From: Lentisphaerota bacterium
GTDB lineage: Bacteria; Verrucomicrobiota; Lentisphaeria; Victivallales; Victivallaceae
DNA: 47,815 bases
Assembly (NCBI GenBank): GCA_015061745.1
Contig: SUWB01000023.1
Span: 1 to 47,815, forward strand
Direction: 5' to 3'
The position numbers and the translations under genes were made by a program. This document shows positions 1 through 5,920 of this stretch, piece by piece. Every line of letters starts with the position of its first letter. The first letter of the stretch is position 1. The notes under the pieces were generated by a model. The model did no database searches and was not told the DNA's origin. It was given only the letters and a program-made list of their open reading frames with translations.

Positions 1-75
1 AACACGGTAGTTAAGGGCTCCAGCGGCGATGGTACTGTACATTTGACTATGGGAGAGTAGCACGATGCCGGGAAT
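1..75 (+). rRNA. rrf: 5S ribosomal RNA, 3' part (5' end outside window)
   Basis: The sequence CGGTAGTTAAGGGCTCCAG, then CGGCGATGGTACTG and GGGAGAGTAGCACGATGCCGGG, follows the 3' two thirds of bacterial 5S rRNA, where E. coli has GCCGATGGTAGTG and GCGAGAGTAGGGAACTGCC. A terminator hairpin follows within about 10 bases, as expected at the end of an rrn operon. The start lies outside the window, so whether the copy is complete cannot be seen. Confidence 0.75.
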
Positions 76-82
76 TTTTCTT

Positions 83-126
83 AGAACCTTTCAACGATTC
101 GCACTCGTCTGAGAGGTTCTTTTTTT
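83..126 (+). terminator. rRNA operon terminator
   Basis: AGAACCTTTC (83-92) pairs with GAGAGGTTCT (111-120) with one G-U wobble, followed by an unbroken T run. The position directly after the 5S-like sequence fits intrinsic termination of an rRNA transcript. Two longer versions of the same hairpin follow downstream. Confidence 0.75.
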
Positions 127-138
127 TGTTATTTTCGG

Positions 139-333
139 ATGCAGCCGTTAAGGGCTCCAGCGGCGATGGTACCTGCACATTTGACTATGGGTTTTGCTTT
201 GCGCAATGGTGAAATTCCGGCCTTGCTGCGTTGCTTACTTCGGTCACATACAAAGTATGCTCCCTTGTTCGCTCCTTGCAAAACCAGAATTTCCCTCATT
301 GCCCTTTGCAAAAACGAGTAGCACGATGCCGGG
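139..333 (+). pseudogene. 5S rRNA 3'-end copy interrupted by an insert
   Basis: Bases 139-191 repeat the 5S segment seen at 5-52 with small changes (CCTGCACAT for CTGTACAT). Bases 316-333 resume with GAGTAGCACGATGCCGGG, which in the first copy directly follows ACTATGGGA. The two halves are separated by 124 bases that are absent from the first copy. The 5' part of 5S is also missing, so this is a partial, split copy that is probably non-functional. Confidence 0.65.
192..315. repeat. 124-bp palindromic insert inside the 5S copy
   Basis: The ends are imperfect inverted repeats. The left end reads TTTTGCTTTGCGCAATGGTG and the reverse complement of the right end reads GTTTTTGCAAAGGGCAATGA; both then continue with GAAATTC-like bases. 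There is no coding capacity. By size and shape it resembles a miniature inverted-repeat element, or a slipped palindromic repeat. No clear target duplication is visible. Confidence 0.5.
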
Positions 334-343
334 AATTTTTCTT

Positions 344-399
344 AGAACCTTTCACGATCGGTGCCGACGTTCGGCTCGCACTCGTCTGAGAGGTTCTTT
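344..399 (+). terminator. Second rRNA-type terminator
   Basis: AGAACCTTTC and GAGAGGTTCT again form the outer stem. Between them CACGATCGGTGCCGACGTTCGGCTCGCACTCGTCT adds an inner hairpin (GCCGA/TCGGC). A T-rich tract follows. It is the counterpart of the terminator at 83-126 with a longer loop. Confidence 0.6.
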
Positions 400-436
400 C
401 TTTTTGTTGTTTTTTTTGTCTTTCCCGATGTTTGGG

Positions 437-526
437 GCAAAAACGAGTAGCACGATGCCGGGAATTTTTCTTAGAACCTTTCACGATCGGTGCCGACGTT
501 CGGCTCGCACTCGTCTGAGAGGTTCT
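437..526 (+). repeat. Direct duplicate of the 5S-end/terminator segment
   Basis: Bases 437-526 repeat 308-397 at an offset of 129 with no difference seen by eye. The repeat starts in GCAAAAACGAGTAG, which includes the last bases of the palindromic insert, so the duplication happened after the insertion. It carries a third copy of the terminator hairpin, followed by a T run. Confidence 0.7.
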
Positions 527-530
527 TTTT

Positions 531-690
531 TTCCCGATAAAGATTGATAATTGGAGTTGGGGAAGAGGGAAAAAACTTTTTAGGAAAGTTTTTTCCCTCT
601 TCCCCAAACCCTATCACCCTTTTTCAAACCTTTTTCTGGCACTTTTCTTTTGGTGATACCAAAAGAAAAGTGCCCTTCAAGATTTAGAAA
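531..690. repeat. Long-hairpin intergenic repeat, copy 1
   Basis: The first hairpin has GTTGGGGAAGAGGGAAAAAA pairing with the complementary arm that ends TCCCTCTTCCCCAAAC (555-608). A second follows, GGCACTTTTCTTTTGG/CCAAAAGAAAAGTGCC (638-674), after the shared spacer TTTTTCAAACCTTTTTC. The same architecture recurs at 30184-30350 and 47270-47440 with different but still self-complementary stems. There is no protein gene here. Confidence 0.7.
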
Positions 691-821
691 TTCTGATTCT
701 GTTATTACCCCATATTGGGGACAGAGCCTTTTTTTTAAAGTTACAGGTAATTTTCCTCTGCCGCCCTTATAGGGCTTCCGCAATCCTTTGTTCTCGGTGA
801 TATCACCCCGCAAATAAGGGG

Positions 822-1103
822 GCGAGTTTAAACGAAAATTTGCGATAATGGATGTGGCACAGACTAAAACTGCCACTTTCCCATAGCAGACGCCGGAGGG
901 GCAGTGCAGTACCCTCTGGCCGGTTGGCAGTCTGCGGACGTTGGCGTTGACTTACACAGCCCGCGTGTATTGACCGGAGGTGAAAGAACCCGCCAGCTGA
1001 AACTACGCAAAACCGTGGTCGGAGCCGGGAGCCGGCGAAGGCCGCAGGCCGAGCGCGCAGGGCGCAGCGTAATGAACCGCTGCGGTATTCCGCAGCGGAT
1101 GCC
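822..1103 (+). repeat. Conserved 282-bp element, copy 1 (possible structured RNA)
   Basis: This segment is colinear, with no indel and about ten substitutions by eye, with 47534-47815. It begins GCGAGTTTAAACGAA and ends in the hairpin CCGCTGCGG-TATT-CCGCAGCGG (1077-1098). It contains further GC-rich self-complementary stretches and no long convincing reading frame. The conservation without coding potential suggests a structured RNA or part of a mobile element. The strand is arbitrary, and I do not recognise the family. Confidence 0.6.
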
Positions 1104-1143
1104 CCCTGCCGGGGGCAGATGAAGTGGAGCCCGAGCATCAGAG

Positions 1144-1177
1144 CCCCTTGAGATCAGCCAAAGGCTGTCTCAAGGGG
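1144..1177. other. Perfect long hairpin
   Basis: CCCCTTGAGA (1144-1153) pairs with TCTCAAGGGG (1168-1177), and CAGCC pairs with GGCTG inside, around an AAA loop. No T run follows on either strand, so it is not an obvious terminator. It may be the 3' end of the 282-bp element's structure, beyond the part that can be compared with the right-hand copy. Confidence 0.5.
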
Positions 1178-1285
1178 TGATACGTAATCTAAGAAAGAAC
1201 GCTTCACACATCCTCCGCCGGAGCCCTTCACCTCCTAAATCCAGTATCACCCTTGCACCCCCTATCTGCGCCGCCCCGGCTGAAA

Positions 1286-1338
1286 GAGTTGGGGGCTTGG
1301 GGGAAGAGAAACGCTTGCCGTGTCTCTTACCCCAACTC
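1286..1338. other. Inverted repeat with GAGTTGGGG arms
   Basis: GAGTTGGGG (1286-1294) is complementary to CCCCAACTC (1330-1338), with AAGAGA/TCTCTT pairing inside. The GAGTTGGGG arm is the same motif as in the long-hairpin repeats at 553, 30204 and 47300, so this may be a degenerate relative. Otherwise nothing recognisable is seen between 1178 and 1404. Confidence 0.4.
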
Positions 1339-1404
1339 CCCGGAGCACAAGCAATCAGAAACAGCCTCAAGTATGGTCGGGTAAAATTACCATAAACCTT
1401 AAAA

Positions 1405-1757
1405 ATTATCGTCCCTGCGATCTCTCCCCGCAAATAATCGTTCCCGGCGATATCTCCCCGCAAACCATTGTCCCCGGCGATATCTCCCGCAAACCATTGT
1501 CCCCGGCGATATCTCCCGCAAACCTTTGTCTCCGGCGATACCTCCCGCAAACCAATGTCTCCGGCGATATCTCCCGCAAACCATTGTTCCCGGCGATATC
1601 TCCCGCAAACCATTGTCTCCGGCGATACCTCCCACAAACTATTGTCCCCGGCGATATCTCCCGCAAACCATTGTTCCCGGCGATATCTCCCCCGCAAATA
1701 ATCGTTCCCGGCACTCTCTCCTGCAGCCTTTTGTTTCCGGCGATATCTTCCGCAGCC
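1405..1757. repeat. Tandem array of about twelve 29-30 bp units
   Basis: The units follow the pattern ATTGTYCCCGGCGATATCTC then CCGCAAACC, repeated back to back without spacers. The outermost units are the most divergent. This is not a CRISPR array because nothing unique lies between the repeats. Reading frames across it are only repeat translations. Single unit-like sequences also sit directly upstream of both 282-bp elements (789-818 and about 47501-47530). Confidence 0.8.
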
Positions 1758-1934
1758 CCCCAAAAGCCAACCGGCTGAAGCCGTTGTCTGCCGACCTTTC
1801 GGGCAGCCGAAGTGTTGTGTGGTAAAAAAATATATTTTTTGTTCGTATTTTATAAAAATGAAAACTTGGTTGTGATAGAGGAATGATTGTTTGTAAAAAA
1901 ACTAAAAAAAATTTGAAATAAATCAGGAAAAGAC

Positions 1935-1963
1935 TTGACTTTTTTCTGTTTTAGTGATAACTT
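1935..1963 (+). promoter_or_regulatory. Candidate promoter of the 19-kb operon
   Basis: TTGACT (1935-1940) is followed by a 17-base spacer and TAACTT (1958-1963), in an AT-rich stretch about 47 bases before the first start codon. It is the best sigma-70-like match ahead of the operon. The -10 box is only moderate. Confidence 0.45.
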
Positions 1964-2010
1964 AATGTTATTGTTTTTAAATACTCATAATTTTAAGTGG
2001 ATTCCTGAAA

Positions 2011-2256
2011 ATGAAAAAAATTTCGAAAAAGTCCTGGATGAAAATTTTTCTTATATTAGGGCTGCATCTGTGCCTTGTTGGACTGATTCTTCATCTCTAC
2101 TGTACCCCTGATACAGTGTTTCTGAAAGAATGCGCGGAAAGTATAAGTTCGTTTTTCAGTAACTGTTGGGAATATGTTGTGAGAACTTGGAATAAGATTC
2201 CCACCCCGGGAGAGTTGTGGGATAAGTTCATTGACATATTGTGGCCATTTTCTTGA
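2011..2256 (+). CDS. Small membrane protein, possible anchor for the VirD4-like ATPase
   Basis: An 81-aa protein with a basic N-terminus (MKKISKKSWMK) followed by one hydrophobic helix at about residues 12-30 (IFLILGLHLCLVGLILHLY), then a Cys/Trp-containing polar tail. The basic start and single helix suggest an inner-membrane protein with its N-terminus inside. It lies 8 bases before the VirD4-like gene, which lacks the N-terminal membrane helices normal for that family. I infer that it could supply the anchor in trans. I do not recognise a named family. No strong ribosome-binding site is visible. Confidence 0.6.
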   Translation: MKKISKKSWMKIFLILGLHLCLVGLILHLYCTPDTVFLKECAESISSFFSNCWEYVVRTWNKIPTPGELWDKFIDILWPFS

Positions 2257-2264
2257 GGTGAATT

Positions 2265-3977
2265 ATGGGTGATATCAAGACAACTGACAGCTACGGCAGC
2301 GCACGTTGGGCTAATCCTGAGGATTTAGCAGATGAAGGCATCTTGCATTTTTCGCAATCAGAATATCAGAATCAACCGCCTTCGAATCTTCACAGAAGTG
2401 CCAGGGCACAGTATGTGAAGAATTCTGCCATTGCCCGGTCATTCTTGTTGGGCCGGCTGGGGGATCCGGCTGTGCTTACCAGAGGAATCCGTGAAGGATA
2501 CGAGCAGGTGACTCAGGGAATGTTTGAAGGCCTGAAGAGCCTCTTTGTCGGAGGAAGTCGCAAAAGCAACGGTCCCGCCGAGGGGAAGTATATCGGCTGG
2601 GCCGGCGATGGACACATATTGACTGTGGCTCCCACACGCTCAGGCAAGGGGGTTGGGCTTGTGATTCCGAATCTTTTGCATTATCCGGGCTCTGTTCTTG
2701 TGATTGATCCCAAAGGGGAAAATTATGCCGTCACCCACAAATTCCGTGAAAAAGTCCTGGGGCAGAAGATCGTTTGCCTTGATCCCTTTCATATTGTCCT
2801 TGATAAGAATGAAGAGTCTGACAGTATCAATCCCTTTGACGGGATTGTGGATTACAGCCAGCCCAAGTCGACCTATATCCAGCAGAACCCGGAATTGCTT
2901 GATGAAGCCAATATGATCGCAGATTCCCTGATTATGCGCAGTCCCGAAGAAAAAGATCCTCACTGGAACGACAAGTGCCGCACTTTGCTGAAAGGATTGA
3001 TTTTGGCTGTTATTTGCGGATATGGGCGTCCGATTGATTCTTATAATCCCGCAAAAGGGCAGCGGCGGCATCTTTCTGAGGTGCGTTATCTGCTTACCCT
3101 CGGCGTTAAAGATTTTTCAACACTGCTTGTTGATATGGAATTTGATAAAAAGGCTGCTGGCGGGCTGTTGAGCAGAGCATCTCTTGAAATCCAGTCAATG
3201 GGAAAAGAGGAACAGAAAAACGTTATTTCTTTTGCTCTGAAGCATACGGAATTTCTGGACACGCCCCTCGTTGAACAGTGTTTGGGCGAGGAAGATTTGA
3301 GGTACCGGGGATCCTATAATCTGCGGGATTTGAAAACTCAGGGCGGTGTCAGTATTTATATGATTCTGCCGCCTCACTATCTTACACGCTATGTCCGCCT
3401 TTTCAGATTGTGGATCACAATGGCAATGGCGGCAATGACCAGAACGGCTCAAAAGCCGGCTGACGGCTGTCCTGTGCTCTTTATGCTGGATGAAATGGCT
3501 CAGCTCGGTACTATGGAAATGATGCGGCAGGCGGTCAGTCTGCTGGCCGGATACGGAATGTCTGTCTGGATGATCTGGCAGGACCTGTCTCAGCTGAAAG
3601 CCCTGTATGAACACGATTGGCCCAGTTTTATTGCCAATGCCAAGATACAGCAGTTTTTCGGTATCAATGACCACGAAACGGCTAAATACATATCTGAAAT
3701 GCTCGGTACGGCAACCATTGGCATTCAGACTTCCAGCGAAGGTTCCGGCAGAGGCAGTCAGGACTGGAAGCTGTTGTCAGGTAATCATTCCACCAATCAG
3801 TCTGTTTCCTATTCTGAAAAGGAGCGCAATCTGCTCTCGCCGGATGAGGTGAGACGCTTGAATCGTGAAGCTATGTTGATGTTTGTTCAAGGGATTCCCC
3901 CTATCCTGGCAGAGAGAATCTCTTACTTCAAAGATTCGCTGTTTAATTCGAAATATGAGAAAAATCCCTATATTTAA
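2265..3977 (+). CDS. VirD4/TraG-family coupling-protein ATPase
   Basis: This 570-aa protein has the hallmarks of type IV coupling proteins. They include the GSARWA motif near residue 11, Walker A APTRSGKG (about 122-129) followed by IPNLLHYPGSVLVIDPKGEN, and Walker B LFMLDEMAQLG (about 405-415). Coupling proteins are hexameric ATPases that pump DNA or protein into a type IV secretion channel. Here the usual two N-terminal membrane helices are absent, and no relaxase or channel gene lies nearby. The next partners are coiled-coil and Hsp70 genes, so a role outside conjugation is likely. The start is set by GAGGTGA about 7 bases upstream. Family assignment is firm; function in this operon is inference. 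Confidence 0.88.
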   Translation: MGDIKTTDSYGSARWANPEDLADEGILHFSQSEYQNQPPSNLHRSARAQYVKNSAIARSFLLGRLGDPAVLTRGIREGYEQVTQGMFEGLKSLFVGGSRKSNGPAEGKYIGWAGDGHILTVAPTRSGKGVGLVIPNLLHYPGSVLVIDPKGENYAVTHKFREKVLGQKIVCLDPFHIVLDKNEESDSINPFDGIVDYSQPKSTYIQQNPELLDEANMIADSLIMRSPEEKDPHWNDKCRTLLKGLILAVICGYGRPIDSYNPAKGQRRHLSEVRYLLTLGVKDFSTLLVDMEFDKKAAGGLLSRASLEIQSMGKEEQKNVISFALKHTEFLDTPLVEQCLGEEDLRYRGSYNLRDLKTQGGVSIYMILPPHYLTRYVRLFRLWITMAMAAMTRTAQKPADGCPVLFMLDEMAQLGTMEMMRQAVSLLAGYGMSVWMIWQDLSQLKALYEHDWPSFIANAKIQQFFGINDHETAKYISEMLGTATIGIQTSSEGSGRGSQDWKLLSGNHSTNQSVSYSEKERNLLSPDEVRRLNREAMLMFVQGIPPILAERISYFKDSLFNSKYEKNPYI

Positions 3978-3988
3978 GGAGAAAGACA

Positions 3989-4330
3989 ATGAGCGATTTG
4001 GAATTTGAACAAAGAAGAGTTGCAGATGCCTGGAGTCGGATAATTGAAGAGGAGATCAGGCATACCGAAAGCGGCTATAAAGTAAAAGAAGGCAATATAG
4101 AAGACTATCAGAAGAGAGAGGAAGAGTTAAGAGAGGAAGAACGATTCCTTGAAGGAAGATACAAGGAACTCCGGTGTCAGGAAGTTACCGGAATGAGTGC
4201 AGACCAGTTCTATCATCAAACCGTTGAGGATATGACTAAACGTGATATGCAGGCCATAGAGGACGCCAAAGCAGAAAAGATCGCTGCATTGGAAAAAGAA
4301 AATCAAGCAGAGGATTCACTTCAACTTTGA
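3989..4330 (+). CDS. Charged coiled-coil protein
   Basis: A 113-aa protein that is very rich in Glu, Lys and Arg (RIIEEEIRHTESGYKVKEGN and following). The pattern predicts almost continuous alpha-helix or coiled coil, with no signal peptide or membrane segment. AAGGAGAAAG just before the ATG is a strong ribosome-binding site. The gene lies 11 bases after the VirD4-like gene and is clearly in the same operon. No family is recognised. I infer a structural or adaptor role in the complex. Confidence 0.65.
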   Translation: MSDLEFEQRRVADAWSRIIEEEIRHTESGYKVKEGNIEDYQKREEELREEERFLEGRYKELRCQEVTGMSADQFYHQTVEDMTKRDMQAIEDAKAEKIAALEKENQAEDSLQL

Positions 4331-4373
4331 AAAACGAGAACTAAAGAATTAATAACTTGGGAGATGTCGATTT

Positions 4374-4880
4374 ATGTCAAAAGAATCAGTGGAAAGAGCA
4401 GAGGAAAATCTGCAGCGATATCAGGAAGCGCGGGAGAAAAAGGAACAGGAGCTGGACGATCATATGGATTTCAAGAACGGCCAGCCGCGGACACCAGCAG
4501 AAATAGATGCTCATATCGCCAAACAGGACCAGCTTGAAGCTGAACTTGATAAAGCCAGGCAGGAAGAGAAAGAAGCTCAGGAGATACTTGATAAAGAACG
4601 AGCTCAGCAAGCTGAAGTAGAGTCTGTACAGGAACGGAATACCCAGGAAGAGTTGGGTAATGGCGGATATTCTCAGGAAGAGATAGATGAAATGCAGGCC
4701 AAACGGGAGGCGGACCAACTCCGGCAACAGGAAGAAGAAAAGGTCGAAGCCCGTAAAAATGACGACTCCTGGAAAACGGATGAAATGAGGCAATTTGAGG
4801 AGGAACGTCAGAGAAGAATTGAGGAAATGAGCAACGAAAGACAATCTGACAAAAGCAACGACAAATCAAACTCTTTATGA
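4374..4880 (+). CDS. Charged coiled-coil protein
   Basis: A 168-aa, Glu/Gln/Lys/Arg-rich protein (heptad-like stretches such as LEAELDKARQEEKEAQEILD) expected to be a long coiled coil, ending in a polar SDKSNDKSNSL tail. It is cytoplasmic, with no membrane segment. It differs in sequence from the preceding coiled-coil gene but has the same composition. It sits between the VirD4-like ATPase and the GrpE-like gene. No family is recognised, and an adaptor or scaffold role is only an inference from composition. Confidence 0.62.
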   Translation: MSKESVERAEENLQRYQEAREKKEQELDDHMDFKNGQPRTPAEIDAHIAKQDQLEAELDKARQEEKEAQEILDKERAQQAEVESVQERNTQEELGNGGYSQEEIDEMQAKREADQLRQQEEEKVEARKNDDSWKTDEMRQFEEERQRRIEEMSNERQSDKSNDKSNSL

Positions 4881-4893
4881 TAAGGAATTAACT

Positions 4894-5874
4894 ATGAATT
4901 ACGACGAAAAAAAAGAGGTGCTTTCTGAAAGTGCAGAAGAAGTTGGAACTGTCGCTGAAGATTCCAGCCAGACAACAGAAACGGTAACAGAGGGCACTGG
5001 AGTGACTGCCCCCGCAGAAGAAGTGACTGCCCCCGCAGAAGAAGCGACTGCCCCCGCAGAAGAAGTGACTGCCCCCGCAGAAGAAGCGACTGCCCCCGCA
5101 GAAGAAGCGACTGCCCCCGCAGAAGAAGCGACTGCCCCCGCAGAAGAAGCGACTGCCCCCGCAGAAGAAGCGACTGCCCCCGCAGAAGAAGCTGCCCCGG
5201 GGGTGCCCCTTGTGCAGATGCAGGAGTTGGTGGAATCTGCCACACAGCAGATATTGACTGCGTTTACAGAACTTCGTGACTCTTTTGACGGCAAGCTGCG
5301 CTATGATGCCAAGAAAGATGAAATCATTGACCGTCAGAACAGAGAACTTTCTCAGTTCAAATCCGGTCTCATCGAAAAAGTCACAATGCAGATCATCAAC
5401 GATCTGATCGGAGAAATCGATGCTGCACAGAAATTGGCAAGATTTTACGAAAATGCCGAATTTAATGAAGTCAATTTTAAGAAACTGCACAACGTTGTCT
5501 GCGATATACCTGATTCTCTCTGTGATATCCTGGAGAAATATGGTGTGCTTGCCTATTCTTCTGCAGAAGGTAAGAGTTTCGATCCCAAACGCCAGCGGGC
5601 TCTCAAAACAACTGAAACCGGAGATGCCTCTAAGGATAAAATCGTGCGTGAATTGCTCCGTCTGGGCTTTGAACAGGAATTTGATTCTCCCAATGGCCAG
5701 GGCGTTTCGGTAAAGGTCTTGCGTCCCGAAATGGTGGACGTTTATGTCTTCAATCCGGCACTGGCAGCCTCCGCCGAAGCCCCCGCCGAAGCCCCCGCTG
5801 AAGCCCCCGCTGAAGCCCCCGCTGAAGCCCCCGCCGAAGCCCCTGCCGAAGCTACAGAGAGCAATGCTGACTGA
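4894..5874 (+). CDS. GrpE-like nucleotide exchange factor with Ala-Pro-Glu repeats
   Basis: 326 aa. Residues 38-100 are nine TAPAEE(A/V) repeats and the C-terminus holds about six APAE repeats. Between them is a helical segment (about 108-170), then EKYGV, EGKSFDPKRQRAL and VLRPEMVDVYV (about 217-290). These match the layout of GrpE: long helix, 'G-E-x-F-D-P-x-x-H-x-A', then 'R-V-L-R-P-A-x-V-x-V' in the beta domain. GrpE proteins release ADP from Hsp70. Its position directly ahead of four Hsp70 genes fits a dedicated exchange factor. The His of the usual FDPxxHEA motif is Gln here. The GrpE assignment comes from motif reading and should be tested by profile search. Confidence 0.68.
   Translation: MNYDEKKEVLSESAEEVGTVAEDSSQTTETVTEGTGVTAPAEEVTAPAEEATAPAEEVTAPAEEATAPAEEATAPAEEATAPAEEATAPAEEATAPAEEAAPGVPLVQMQELVESATQQILTAFTELRDSFDGKLRYDAKKDEIIDRQNRELSQFKSGLIEKVTMQIINDLIGEIDAAQKLARFYENAEFNEVNFKKLHNVVCDIPDSLCDILEKYGVLAYSSAEGKSFDPKRQRALKTTETGDASKDKIVRELLRLGFEQEFDSPNGQGVSVKVLRPEMVDVYVFNPALAASAEAPAEAPAEAPAEAPAEAPAEAPAEATESNAD
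5005..5193 (+). repeat. Nine tandem 21-bp units in the GrpE-like gene
   Basis: The unit ACTGCCCCCGCAGAAGAAGC(G) is repeated in frame, encoding TAPAEEA/V. Copies are almost identical at the nucleotide level, which points to recent expansion and easy length change. The coded segment is an acidic, proline-rich, flexible linker. Confidence 0.85.
5773..5850 (+). repeat. 12-bp tandem repeats at the 3' end of the GrpE-like gene
   Basis: GCCCCCGCTGAA-type units encode APAE about six times, just before the C-terminus ATESNAD. They are separate from the 21-bp array but similar in composition. Confidence 0.8.
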
Positions 5875-5920
5875 GAAATAAATATATTATACCAAATAAC
5901 AATTTAAGGAATTATAAACT

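Noticed and set aside
822-1103. RNase P, tmRNA, SRP or 6S RNA
   Set aside because: None of the conserved cores (for example GAGGAAAGTCC for RNase P or the SRP tetraloop region) was found, and two nearly identical copies would be unusual for these genes.
1405-1757. CRISPR array
   Set aside because: The repeats are directly adjacent and the entire 29-30 bp unit is repeated. There are no unique spacers and no cas genes nearby.
1170-1763. Long reading frames on both strands across the tandem array
   Set aside because: They are translations of a 29-30 bp repeat, open in several frames at once, with repetitive products and no ribosome-binding site.
2265-3977. Part of a conjugative element
   Set aside because: Only the coupling-protein ATPase is present. 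No relaxase, VirB4, VirB11 or pilus gene is seen within the window, and the neighbours are chaperones and GTPases.
4888-5490. Minus-strand repeat proteins opposite the GrpE-like gene
   Set aside because: Cys/Gly/Ser- or Leu-rich products arise from reading the 21-bp repeats backwards. The plus-strand frame has the ribosome-binding site and operon position.
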